Assembly (NCBI RefSeq): GCF_001375535.1
Contig: NZ_LN831197.1
Coordinates: 1,443,947 to 1,507,946, forward strand
Length of the DNA: 64,000 nt
From: Bacillus niameyensis
GTDB taxonomy: Bacteria > Bacillota > Bacilli > Bacillales > Bacillaceae_C
Direction: 5' to 3'
Each line of letters starts with the position of its first letter. Positions within the stretch are counted from its first letter, which is position 1. The notes beneath the pieces were generated by a model, which searched no databases, was not told the DNA's origin, and saw only the letters and a list, made by a program, of their open reading frames with translations. Below are positions 16,440-25,601 of this stretch, one piece after another. The position numbers were made by a program, and so were the translations under genes.

Positions 16440-19400
16440 CTATTTGACCTCTCGATCAAGCTTTACCTCATATATAGTTGGTACCTTTCCTTCATCCCAT
16501 TCTATTTTCAAATCTAGAATGTCAGAAACAGCACCTGTATTAAAGAATTGATAAGCGGACTCCATCTTTCCTATATGTGTCCATCCGTTTGGAGTTCTGA
16601 CAGACACTGTGCTCCCGGATAAATTTCTTGGATCCTCTAATATCGTAATACCTGTAATATTGTATTCTATCTCGCCAATATGATAGAGCACATAACCCTT
16701 TTCCCTATTTCCCGGTTTAAAGCTTGTAGTTAATTTCCCATCATTAATATGATGGATTTCATACCCGGTATTAACCGTGGAATCTGTGATGACAGTTGGA
16801 TCATTCAATTCGGGATAATATTTCCCATCATTAATCATAATTTCATGTAGCCTAATCCATTTTTCCGCTCCTACTTTATCCATTGTGACTCTAAAACGTA
16901 AGTATCTTGCTTGAACATTTACATTCTCAGCTTCTTTAATACGATATGGTACTACTAATTGATCAAAAATCGCATCGATTCGATCCCCATCTGTTGCTTC
17001 TCCTGGGTTTGGTCCGTCTTGTTTACCAAGCTCCATCACTGTTGTCCATTGTTCTCCGTCAAGAGATGTTTCCAAAATAGCGTGGCGTGGAAAATCATGT
17101 TCTGCTTCCCCGACATATATTTTTAGATTATTAATCGCTATTTCTTGACCTAAATCGTAAGTAACATATTTTCCAGCTTTTTGGCCTGCTCTAAAGTAGG
17201 CATTAGTCGATAAATCACCATCAAAAAGAGCCAATAAATTTTCATGATCTTCATAGTTTGTATTTTTCACAGATTTTGGTTGGATCTCATGAGAAATCAC
17301 TTTAAAACTGTTTAGGGCAAAGTCAATAGCTGATGATCCACTATTTTGCAAACGGATATATCGTGCAGTCCCATGATATTGGTTGTCTACTTGAGACCAT
17401 TCGATACCATTTAAAGAAGCTTCCAAGCTAAGTCCTTCCACTGAAGGTGTTTCAATGGCAATTACTTCTTTCACCCTACTTAATTTCAATCCGATATACT
17501 CGTTGCCAGCTAATGAAATGTTTCCTCCGTCTACGATTAAAGTGTTGCCTACTTCTTCCGCCACAGCTAGTTCCTTGTATTTTTCAGCATTGGTGAATAG
17601 AGTTGCCTTTTGTACTGGTTCTTCAATTCCTATTAGGTCGGCAACCTTTTGCGAAACTTTTTCTTCCAGCGTTTCTGTAAATGGCTGGAGTCTTTTCTGA
17701 GCAGGCTTTGTTTTCTTCGTCCCGATAAGCATTGGTCGATCATAGTTATTGCTTTGTCCGCGCAGTGACAGCCCTTCGGCAAACTTGTTCCATGCTTCTG
17801 CCTTATTCTCTACTTCAGTAGCCAGTTTAGCTTTAATAAATTCAATATCAGCTAAAACCAATTCACGTAATGACTGTGCAAATGGTGTTAATTCTTCTTT
17901 TAGCTTATCATTTTTCGTTTTTACTAAAAATTGATCTGCCATCGTTGCTATTTGTGATAATTCAGAGATGACTTCATCTGCATCTTCTTTAATCGATAAA
18001 CCATTGACGACCTTCTCTGTAACATCATTTAATAACTCTTTAATGTCTTCACTCTCTGAAAGGCGAATTCCATTAGGGTGCGCATCAGACATATGTTTTG
18101 CTAATACATATAGTTCCTCAGTTGCGTCCGGTTCAATATATTTAAAGCTATCTTCCCAACTTTTTTGGTCATTAAAACCTTCTGTATTCCAAGCATAATC
18201 AGCGATAGCAAAAATAGAGATTTTAGAAGCTTCTGCTTCTTGCATCGGATTTGTTACGACACCAGCAAGGTTTTTAATATTCGTTTCTAGCATTTCCCCT
18301 TTTCCAAGGAACACGCGAGACATATCAACATCATTTACAGGCCAATTCAACCAGAATAGCGGATCTCTTCTCACTAACCCGTCATTCTCTTTATTTTTAA
18401 AAACATCAATCGTACTCTGCACGACAGGAGCACATGTTGTGGAGCCTGTCCAGAAAATATGGATATTCTTATCGAATCCCTTTTCATATGCGTTTAATTC
18501 AGCGGGAATCCAAGCCCATGCTGAGTTGTAGCTGGCTGGGCAATAAAGCGTATCATATACGTCACCTTTTTCTTTCACCCATGTAGAAACAGAATCCATC
18601 AATTGCACTACGTAATCTAATGGTAGATTACCAACGTCGTCCCCTAATACACCAAATTGGCGAACGCCAACATCGTATAATTGGTCAAATTTATGGAGCA
18701 TTTTTTCCGTATTTTCTTCTAGCATGGCCATAACAGCTTCTTGTCCTTCTCTGCGCGCAAGTTGAGCTACTTCCCCTAATGGAGATATCGTCCAAACAAA
18801 ACGATTTTTCGTCTCATTCCCTACTTGAGCCAGCTTGCCAAGTTCATCTAACATCTCTTTAGGATATAACTCTCCCCATTTTTCGCGATGATACGGATCA
18901 TCCTTTGGTGCAAAGACGAAAGTATTAGCTTTAAATCGACCACCAAATTCCATGAGAGAAATACGGTCTTCATTACTCCAAGGAATTCCGTAATAGCCTT
19001 CAATAACCCCTCTAACCCTTGTGTTAGAATAATCATATATGCTTACACTTCTTAGTGTATGATCTGTTAACTGGGCTAAAATGTTTTCTAGTGTCACAAC
19101 ACCATAAAAACTTGCGTCTGTATCTTTTCCTAGAATCGTAATGGTTTGATCCTGAATTTGTAATAGATGGGCATCATTCTTCTCAAAATCAAAATCTTTA
19201 CTACTTAATTGTTTGGCTGCATATTGATCGACAGGGCCATTAGAACCTTTTGTACCAACTAGCAAATGAAGTTCACCTGCTGTTAACTCTGTACTTACTG
19301 AAAACGGCAAACTATTTTCTTTAAGTACTTTTTCTACTTTTTTCTTCGTAACATCGTCAATCGTGTCATCATATGTAACTTGTATTTCTTTATCCAATAA

Positions 19401-19484
19401 AACTACACCTTTGCTATAAATTACGCTATGTGGTACTGGATAAATTTCGTACTGTTCTGAAAAACTTCTTGAATTTTCACTCAC
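16440..19484 (-). CDS. GH84 beta-N-acetylglucosaminidase with discoidin-like modules
   Basis: A 1014-residue family 84 glycoside hydrolase (NagH/NagJ/hyaluronidase type) that removes beta-linked GlcNAc by substrate-assisted catalysis. Residues 15-145 form the GH20b-like N domain. The catalytic barrel starts at VRGVIEGYYGIPW (about 157-169), and the adjacent catalytic aspartates are at 282-283 in VLGDDVG. Typical blocks are FAPKDDPYHREKW and YCPASYNSAWAW. A helical region follows (about 460-600). Next come a segment from about 640 and an F5/8 (discoidin) carbohydrate-binding region with FDGDLSTNAYFRA. No signal peptide or anchor is visible at the N terminus, unlike secreted clostridial homologues. 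The GTG start has weak ribosome-site support. Confidence 0.9.
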   Translation of the reverse strand: MSENSRSFSEQYEIYPVPHSVIYSKGVVLLDKEIQVTYDDTIDDVTKKKVEKVLKENSLPFSVSTELTAGELHLLVGTKGSNGPVDQYAAKQLSSKDFDFEKNDAHLLQIQDQTITILGKDTDASFYGVVTLENILAQLTDHTLRSVSIYDYSNTRVRGVIEGYYGIPWSNEDRISLMEFGGRFKANTFVFAPKDDPYHREKWGELYPKEMLDELGKLAQVGNETKNRFVWTISPLGEVAQLARREGQEAVMAMLEENTEKMLHKFDQLYDVGVRQFGVLGDDVGNLPLDYVVQLMDSVSTWVKEKGDVYDTLYCPASYNSAWAWIPAELNAYEKGFDKNIHIFWTGSTTCAPVVQSTIDVFKNKENDGLVRRDPLFWLNWPVNDVDMSRVFLGKGEMLETNIKNLAGVVTNPMQEAEASKISIFAIADYAWNTEGFNDQKSWEDSFKYIEPDATEELYVLAKHMSDAHPNGIRLSESEDIKELLNDVTEKVVNGLSIKEDADEVISELSQIATMADQFLVKTKNDKLKEELTPFAQSLRELVLADIEFIKAKLATEVENKAEAWNKFAEGLSLRGQSNNYDRPMLIGTKKTKPAQKRLQPFTETLEEKVSQKVADLIGIEEPVQKATLFTNAEKYKELAVAEEVGNTLIVDGGNISLAGNEYIGLKLSRVKEVIAIETPSVEGLSLEASLNGIEWSQVDNQYHGTARYIRLQNSGSSAIDFALNSFKVISHEIQPKSVKNTNYEDHENLLALFDGDLSTNAYFRAGQKAGKYVTYDLGQEIAINNLKIYVGEAEHDFPRHAILETSLDGEQWTTVMELGKQDGPNPGEATDGDRIDAIFDQLVVPYRIKEAENVNVQARYLRFRVTMDKVGAEKWIRLHEIMINDGKYYPELNDPTVITDSTVNTGYEIHHINDGKLTTSFKPGNREKGYVLYHIGEIEYNITGITILEDPRNLSGSTVSVRTPNGWTHIGKMESAYQFFNTGAVSDILDLKIEWDEGKVPTIYEVKLDREVK

Positions 19485-19639
19485 CTTACGTCCACGCCTT
19501 CCTGCAAAATGATCTTATGTTGTACCTTTGATTACACGACTTATTCTAGCATTACCATTTTTCCAAAACAATTACAAGCATCCATGACATCTAGGTTTTT
19601 GCTATATTCACCGTTCCAAAATCCTCTTAACTTATATAA

Positions 19640-20911
19640 CTACAAATCATCTAATGCAATAACCTCACCGTTTGCTGCATTTACTCCATAATGACAATCT
19701 ATTTTTCCGCACATAACATATTGTTTTTGCTCAAAATCATATACGTAATACGGCTTCAACTCAAATAAATCCTTCAATTTGGCAAATGCTTCTTCCTTCG
19801 AAATCGTTACTTTATCAGGCTCCTGAAATTGATCATAGATCTCGAACATTAGCTTGTTATCCATGTAATTTACTACTTCAAAGCTACTCGCATCAATCAT
19901 GATCATCAGTTTTCTTTGAAAGACACGATTGTCCTGGTAGTTGGCTCTCAATATGGCATGAATATACCCTTTTTCACGATTAAGAGTTTTTAGCATCCAC
20001 TTTCCTGAGTCGTTTGGATATTCTTGTCGTAGTAAGTTTTTGACTATCGTCATACATTTATCTTGCTCTAGTTTTGTTATCGGAAATGAGTCAGGACTGG
20101 GTTCGCATGAAAATGCTTGTTCTGCAGTAATATCTTCAATCCATCTAATCTCTTTTCTTTCAAATGTTTCATCGATTGGTTCATCCCAATAAAAAGTTTT
20201 GTCTATTTTTAAATATGATCTTACATCAGTAATAAATTCAAATGGAATTGTTGTCATTCCATCATTCTTGACGTAAATTTCTTCCACTGCATAAACTGGA
20301 AATATTTTTTTCTGTTCATGGGAAGGGAATTCTACCATTTTCAATTGTTCCTTCTCCAGATGCTCTACCATATTAAGAGAAAGATTATAAGTTTCTTCTC
20401 TAACCAATTCTTTAGAAGGAAATTGACCATGTACTGAGAAAGAGGTAAGTTTCCCTTCTTGGTTAAATTTAATGTCAATAAATCCAGATGGAGATACCGC
20501 TACACCTTCAATACATTCTTTAAATTGAAGTTCTCCTTCGGCTTCTTTATGTAGTTGAAACTGTCTCCTATATATCAACCCTGTTTCCTGTTCAATCCAT
20601 TTAATAATGTCATTTGTATCCGAATTAGCAAATGTAATCCCATCTTCTGCATATGTCTTACCCATGACAAAAATAGCACTTTCAAACTTACAACTATTCA
20701 CATTGATCTCAATGAATGCTGTACCATCAGGGTTCGTGTCTTCATCAACTTGTTCAGTTACATCGTTTGGAAACCACTCCATGGACAGTATATAGTTAGT
20801 TTTATTGAAAATATCAACGTTTCGATAAAAACTATGTCGGTGTAAATAGTAGTTGCTCAAGCCAAATTTTGCCTTTGATAAATTAATTAATTCCACCATT
20901 CTTGTATCCAC
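19640..20911 (-). CDS. YcdB/YcdC (PepSY1)-like domain protein
   Basis: About 423 residues of a protein with two repeat-like halves, each with FxxEGELT- and DxxSGEVI-type strands. The C-terminal ISKEEAFAKLKDLFELKPYYVYDFEQ and YGVNAANGEVIALDDL match the PepSY-like YcdB/YcdC repeat. Family members are usually exported, but no signal peptide or transmembrane helix is seen here. The GTG at 20911 is preferred because GTGAGGTT stands 8 bases before it; frames open from 20926 and an ATG at 20899 are alternatives. Function unknown. Confidence 0.6.
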   Translation of the reverse strand: MDTRMVELINLSKAKFGLSNYYLHRHSFYRNVDIFNKTNYILSMEWFPNDVTEQVDEDTNPDGTAFIEINVNSCKFESAIFVMGKTYAEDGITFANSDTNDIIKWIEQETGLIYRRQFQLHKEAEGELQFKECIEGVAVSPSGFIDIKFNQEGKLTSFSVHGQFPSKELVREETYNLSLNMVEHLEKEQLKMVEFPSHEQKKIFPVYAVEEIYVKNDGMTTIPFEFITDVRSYLKIDKTFYWDEPIDETFERKEIRWIEDITAEQAFSCEPSPDSFPITKLEQDKCMTIVKNLLRQEYPNDSGKWMLKTLNREKGYIHAILRANYQDNRVFQRKLMIMIDASSFEVVNYMDNKLMFEIYDQFQEPDKVTISKEEAFAKLKDLFELKPYYVYDFEQKQYVMCGKIDCHYGVNAANGEVIALDDL

Positions 20912-20967
20912 GAAATATAACCTCACTTATATTTTTTCAACCTGCTGTCACTCATGTACCATTAACA

Positions 20968-21408
20968 CTATGGTTTTTCAGTGAATATCCAAGGAATCAG
21001 TACTTCAAATTCTAATTGCAAAACAGGTTTAGGTAAATCGTCATGTACAAGCGATATCTCTTTTCCAAATCCAAACGTAAAGTTCTCAATTCCAACTGTG
21101 TTGGCTTCATTCCATACAGAATTTGAACAATACTTTCCCTCAACTAAATGGCCAACTATAGGATAACTTCCAACGTATAAATGTAATCCATCTTTTATTT
21201 CACCAAACTCAGATAAAGGACTTGGTTTTGAAGGATTAATTCCTAAAGAAAAAAACATTTCCATTATTCGCGGATCAAAACGCTTAGTTGACTCCTTAAA
21301 ATTTTCACAGTATAGACAATCGCATAGGTCAATATCTTTATCATAATATTCCTTCGTTTTCTTCATATCAACTTCTAATACCCAATCAAACAAATTAATC
21401 TGATTCAC
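20968..21408 (-). CDS. Conserved hypothetical protein with N-terminal Cys cluster
   Basis: A 146-residue soluble protein not assigned to a named family. Near the N terminus it has IDLCDCLYCENF, a CxCxxC arrangement that could bind metal or form a disulfide, followed by RFDPRIMEMFFSLGINPSKPSP. The C-terminal half is beta-rich and Trp-terminated. The GTG at 21408 is well supported by GAGGTGAGGG. It stands alone, upstream of the PepSY-like gene by 57 bases and on the same strand, so they may be co-transcribed. Confidence 0.6.
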   Translation of the reverse strand: MNQINLFDWVLEVDMKKTKEYYDKDIDLCDCLYCENFKESTKRFDPRIMEMFFSLGINPSKPSPLSEFGEIKDGLHLYVGSYPIVGHLVEGKYCSNSVWNEANTVGIENFTFGFGKEISLVHDDLPKPVLQLEFEVLIPWIFTEKP

Positions 21409-21622
21409 TCGTATCCCTCACCTCTTTCATCTCACTAAACAGCCTCCTTCCAATTGCCGCTGAATTAAGAGCTTATTACTAAATTCTAAAGGGTTAACCT
21501 GATTTGAACAATGACTTGAATTTCGAATCTTATCTAAACGACAATAATTCGCTAACAGCCCATCATAGTTTGAATTTCCAGAAGTTCATAAGCAACATCA
21601 TCATTTCTAGGTATTTGACGTG

Positions 21623-21651
21623 TTTACATCTTCGATATCTCATTGTATAAT
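21623..21651 (+). promoter_or_regulatory. SigA-type promoter of the MutS2-like leader
   Basis: TTTACA at 21623-21628 and a perfect TATAAT at 21646-21651 with a 17-base spacer. The start of transcription is expected near 21658, giving an untranslated leader of over 400 bases. Confidence 0.7.
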
Positions 21652-21705
21652 AAATTCTGTAGGCGATTTCAATGAGCATACTATTCATATAAAGAGGTGC
21701 TGTTT

Positions 21706-21729
21706 GTGAGTGCGGTAGTTTCTAATTAG
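21706..21729 (+). CDS. Seven-codon leader peptide (MSAVVSN)
   Basis: GTG start followed by six sense codons and TAG. AAAGAGGTG (21691-21699) is placed at ideal spacing, about 50 bases after the predicted transcription start. Its length and position match leader peptides that control antibiotic-inducible genes by ribosome stalling. The coding bases contain CGGTAG, which can pair with CTACC further down the leader, so ribosome occupancy could change the RNA fold. Confidence 0.55.
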   Translation: MSAVVSN

Positions 21730-21922
21730 GATAATTATTTAACTGAAATAAGGCAGTATTAACAATTGGGGATTTCTGTTTTTTCATACCCCTTATTTTG
21801 TTATGAGCTTATTTCTACCTATGAGGATACCTACCCTACTTTATAAACGAGAGCACTGTTTTATGTATAGAACTATTATCAAATATAGTTTTATTAACGT
21901 GTTTTCTTTTGTCTTATAAACG

Positions 21923-21956
21923 TAAAGCTGCGGGTATCTGCCGCAGCTTTTTTATT
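21923..21956 (+). terminator. Intrinsic terminator in the MutS2-like leader (attenuator)
   Basis: A perfect 10-bp stem AAAGCTGCGG/CCGCAGCTTT with the loop GTATCTG, then a run of T residues. It lies about 265 bases after the predicted start and 145 bases before the coding region, with no other plus-strand gene to terminate. GGTATC in the loop and stem edge can pair with GATACC at 21834-21839, offering an alternative fold. Confidence 0.8.
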
Positions 21957-22100
21957 GTTTTAAAATAGTGCGAATAAAAATTATAACATTGTGCATGATG
22001 TTGGAGTTTCTCTTCCACTTTTATTCTCATTAACTCATTGAAATTCAGCAAGTAGGTTTCTTCATTGATGATCCATTATCACATTGAGGAGAATGAAAAC

Positions 22101-24005
22101 ATGAATGAAAACACTTTTGAAAAATTACAATACAACGAACTAAAAAAGATCGTTCAATCGTATTGTGTCAGTGAGCTCGGTAAACAGCTTCTTGATCGTT
22201 TAATGCCAAGTTCCAATTTAAAGGTCGTAAAACATCGACTAACTGAAACATCTGAGGCACGTGCTATTGTAGATGCAGGTGGAAAAGTACCTTTCATGGG
22301 CGTTTCTAATATTGAACAAACAATCGAAAAAGTAGATAAAGGCATCATTTTAGATCCATCGGAACTATTAAATATATCTGATTTTTTAAAGGGCTGCCGA
22401 AGAATAAAAACTTTCATGAGCGGTAAGGACTTCTTTGCACCGACATTAGCGTCGTATGCAATTTCCATGACCAAATTCATTAACATGGAGGAAGAGATTA
22501 ATTTTTCGATTAAAAATAATCAAGTAGACTCAGCCGCAAATAGAGAACTGAAACGTGTGCGGTACCAACTCCAAACCACTGAGCAAAAAATCAAAGATCG
22601 CTTAAATAAATTTTTAAACAGCAGTGTAAATCGAAATTTCATTCAAGAATTCGTTATTAGTTTAAAAGATGACCGCTTTACGATACCAATAAAAGCTTCC
22701 TATAAAAACCAAGTACAGGGAACTGTTATTGAAGTGTCCTCTAAAGGATCAACAGTCTTTATGGAACCTAATGTAGTAGGAAAATTGAGTGTAGAATTAG
22801 CCACATTAAAATCTGAAGAAGCAATGCTAGAATATCAAATATTAGCAACTCTTACAGGGCTAGTGGCAGAAAATATCCAACCAATAAAAATTAATATCGA
22901 ACTTATCGCGCAATACGATATGATTTTTGCTAAAGCTAAATATAGTAAGCATGTAGATGGAATAGAACCAAACATAAATGATTATGGGCATATAAAATTA
23001 ATAAATTGCAAGCATCCATTATTATCAGGTGATGTTGTTCCGCTTCAACTTCATATTGGAAGTCCTTTTCGTAGTTTAATCATAACTGGCCCTAATGCTG
23101 GCGGAAAAACAATTGTATTGAAAACAATCGGTCTTGTTACATTAGCAACGATGTCCGGGTTTCATATTACAGCCGCGAAAGAAACCGAAATTGCCGTATT
23201 TGATCACATATTTGTAGATATTGGCGACAACCAAAGTTTAGAGAACGCGCTTAGCACTTTCTCATCTCACATGAAAAATTTATCGGAGATTCTACAACTA
23301 GTAAATAACAATACATTGTTACTATTCGATGAAATTGGCAGTGGAACAGAACCTAACGAAGGAGCCGCATTGGCAATCTCGCTCTTAGAAGAGTTTTACC
23401 TTAAGGGATGTATAACGGTTGCGACCACACATTACGGAGAAATAAAACGATTTTCCGAAATGCATACCGACTTTATGAACGCTTCCATGCAATTTAATCA
23501 TGAAACATTAGAACCATTATTTAAACTTCTCATCGGACAATCTGGAGATAGTAACGCCTTATGGATTTCAAGAAAGATGAATGTTCCAGAAAATGTTCTA
23601 AAAAGAGCAGAAGAGTATATGAAAAATAAAGATTATCAAGTAGAACGAGTAAATGAATGCAAAGTCCGCAAGGCAAAAGTTACTGTTGTGAATACAGAAA
23701 AACATATTGAATACCAAAAAGGTGACCGCGTAAAACTACTAGACCATAATGACTTTGGAATTGTGTACAAAGAAAAAGACGAATATCATAACATTACTGT
23801 GTTATATCAAGATCAATTTATTGAAATAAATGAAAAACGACTGGCGTTAGATTTAAAAGCAATGGAATTATATCCAGAAGGTTATGATTTAGATACTTTA
23901 TTCATTGATTATAAAACGAGGAAACTAAATCATGACATTGAACGCGGTTCAAAAAAAGCTCTTCGTAAAATTCAAAAGGATTTACAAAAAAAAGACAGAA
24001 AATAA
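22101..24005 (+). CDS. MutS2-like ATPase lacking the Smr domain
   Basis: A 634-residue MutS2/RqcU-type protein. MutS2 proteins bind branched DNA, and in B. subtilis MutS2 acts on collided ribosomes. Residues 1-300 are the helical lever/core region (LNKFLNSSVNRNFIQEFV; ASYKNQVQGTVIE; GSTVFMEP). The ATPase shows Walker A GPNAGGKT at 330-337, Walker B LLLFDE at 406-411, EIGSGTEP and the His switch TTHYGEIK. A KOW-like segment (YQKGDRVKLL..FGIVYKEK) follows, then a basic tail. Full-length MutS2 is about 785 residues with a C-terminal Smr nuclease-type domain, which is absent here. ATG 22101 has GAGGAG 10 bases upstream; an earlier ATG at 22065 lacks a site. The attenuated leader suggests induction by translation stress. 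Confidence 0.85.
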   Translation: MNENTFEKLQYNELKKIVQSYCVSELGKQLLDRLMPSSNLKVVKHRLTETSEARAIVDAGGKVPFMGVSNIEQTIEKVDKGIILDPSELLNISDFLKGCRRIKTFMSGKDFFAPTLASYAISMTKFINMEEEINFSIKNNQVDSAANRELKRVRYQLQTTEQKIKDRLNKFLNSSVNRNFIQEFVISLKDDRFTIPIKASYKNQVQGTVIEVSSKGSTVFMEPNVVGKLSVELATLKSEEAMLEYQILATLTGLVAENIQPIKINIELIAQYDMIFAKAKYSKHVDGIEPNINDYGHIKLINCKHPLLSGDVVPLQLHIGSPFRSLIITGPNAGGKTIVLKTIGLVTLATMSGFHITAAKETEIAVFDHIFVDIGDNQSLENALSTFSSHMKNLSEILQLVNNNTLLLFDEIGSGTEPNEGAALAISLLEEFYLKGCITVATTHYGEIKRFSEMHTDFMNASMQFNHETLEPLFKLLIGQSGDSNALWISRKMNVPENVLKRAEEYMKNKDYQVERVNECKVRKAKVTVVNTEKHIEYQKGDRVKLLDHNDFGIVYKEKDEYHNITVLYQDQFIEINEKRLALDLKAMELYPEGYDLDTLFIDYKTRKLNHDIERGSKKALRKIQKDLQKKDRK

Positions 24006-24047
24006 ATATGATAAGCTTGCTTTTGTGAATGCAACAAGAGAAATCAA

Positions 24048-24087
24048 AAAAGACCTTAAATCCTTTTAATATTTTAAGGTCTTTTTT
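24048..24087 (+). terminator. Terminator of the MutS2-like gene
   Basis: A 13-bp perfect stem AAAAGACCTTAAA/TTTAAGGTCTTTT with a 12-base loop, then T residues; it is also usable by the convergent speG gene. Confidence 0.85.
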
Positions 24088-24126
24088 AAATTCATTATAT
24101 TACCCTTTTATAATAGAATTCAGCTC

Positions 24127-24642
24127 TCATGAATCCCTACTAAAATATTGATGCTGAAACATGCACATTCTTATTGCATTATGATATTCACCATCAACGA
24201 AAAACTCATCAATTAATTCACCTTCGAACTGGAAACCGAGTTTTTTATAAATATGAATTGCCTTTTCGTTAGTCTTGTCTACGATTAAATACAATTTATA
24301 CATATTTAATACGGAAAAAGCATAATCCATTGCAAGATATGTAGCAGTCTTCGCATACCCATTTCCTTGATGGACTGGGTCAATTATAATTTGGAATTCA
24401 ACCCTACGATGAATATAATCAATCTCCACTAGTTCAACCAGTCCTACCATTTCAGTACCTTTCTGTACAATAAACCGTCTCTCCCCCTGGTCGTGAATAT
24501 GTTTATCATACAAATCCTGTAATTCAACAAATGATTCATAGGGCTCCTCAAACCAATAAGACATAATGTTAGCATTAATATTTAATTTATGGACGAATCC
24601 TAAATCAACTCTTTCTAATGGTCTTAGTTTTATATCGTTCAT
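24127..24642 (-). CDS. speG: Spermidine N1-acetyltransferase
   Basis: Acetylates spermidine and spermine with acetyl-CoA to limit polyamine toxicity. The 171-residue protein shows the SpeG signature very clearly: [79 protein letters not shown] and FQHQYF, in the same order and spacing as the E. coli enzyme I know. The ATG at 24642 follows GGAGG at 9 bases; in-frame starts further upstream (to 24729) lack a site. Monocistronic. Confidence 0.93.
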   Translation of the reverse strand: MNDIKLRPLERVDLGFVHKLNINANIMSYWFEEPYESFVELQDLYDKHIHDQGERRFIVQKGTEMVGLVELVEIDYIHRRVEFQIIIDPVHQGNGYAKTATYLAMDYAFSVLNMYKLYLIVDKTNEKAIHIYKKLGFQFEGELIDEFFVDGEYHNAIRMCMFQHQYFSRDS

Positions 24643-24969
24643 TTTTTCCATCCTCCGAATCCTGAATCCAGTATTAGAGTAGAACTCCAGGAAAGATTTT
24701 ATCTCTTGTCCGCCTATATATGACCTCATTTCTTTTTTATTCGAATGACTTTGATATCACGCATTTATAAAAAAACGGATTAAACTACAGCTCCATTACT
24801 ACTTAAAAATAGAACACACTCGCTAGTTAATAGTTAGGGGGAGTCATCCAGAATTACAATTGATCATATTTAAGAATTATTTAATAAATGGTTTAGATTA
24901 TTATAAGCTGTTGAGTTTATTGTATGTATAGTAAGATTTTCAACTAGGAATAGAAAGAGGTCGACCAAT

Positions 24970-25368
24970 ATGTCAAATAGGGTTACAACAAAAAAATTGA
25001 ATTGGAAACTTATTCTGATACTCTCTCTCATTGCCTTAGTCAGGCCAATTATGAGTATGTTGGGAATATCCGAAGTCATAGGGCAACCAATCGCGAGTAT
25101 TACTGCAACAATTGCTATTACAATCGTTTGGAGCATAACAGTTTTCATCAGAAGAGATTCTCAACCTATACTAACATTACTTTTTGTCGGGATTGGCTAT
25201 GGTATATTAGCAATTATTATTAGCGGGATCTTCTCACCCATTTTAACCGGACATTTGCAAGGTCCTCTAACCAATCCATTTGCTTTCATTAGTGTTTTGA
25301 TCACCAACGCTATATGGGGATTAATTGCGGGGGTTATTGCTAGTGCTCTTTTAAAAATACAGAGCTAA
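24970..25368 (+). CDS. Four-helix membrane protein of unknown function
   Basis: A 132-residue, very hydrophobic protein with four predicted transmembrane helices and a short basic N terminus (MSNRVTTKKLNWK). GAAAGAGG precedes the ATG. Glycine- and isoleucine-rich helices without charged pore residues give no functional hint. It is monocistronic; an inverted repeat ACGCT..AGCG-like element follows the stop near 25387-25415. Confidence 0.6.
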   Translation: MSNRVTTKKLNWKLILILSLIALVRPIMSMLGISEVIGQPIASITATIAITIVWSITVFIRRDSQPILTLLFVGIGYGILAIIISGIFSPILTGHLQGPLTNPFAFISVLITNAIWGLIAGVIASALLKIQS

Positions 25369-25601
25369 AAACATTCTTAATTATAACGCTCTCCTTTATT
25401 ATGAGGTAAGCGTTTTTAGTTAATCATTTTTGTATATGATCCATTGTTTACTTTTATGCAATGACGATTACCAGCTTAAAATGCAAGATCATTTTGTCTG
25501 CTAAAAAAATATCACCGATAATCAGTAAATTCGATAACGGAAGTTCTTAGTAGAGGTATATCAATAATCTTTTAGTTTCAACATATTTACTTTTTCAAAA
25601 C

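Larger units (their letters stand above)
21409..22100. other. Long intergenic/leader region of the MutS2-like gene
   Basis: About 690 bases. The left part holds the divergent start region of the Cys-cluster gene. From 21623 it holds a promoter, a leader peptide, several short stems and an intrinsic terminator (listed separately), then about 145 bases down to the ribosome site of the MutS2-like gene. Confidence 0.7.

Noticed and set aside
22154..22486. 110-codon minus-strand frame
   Set aside because: Shadow of the MutS2-like gene, no start signals.
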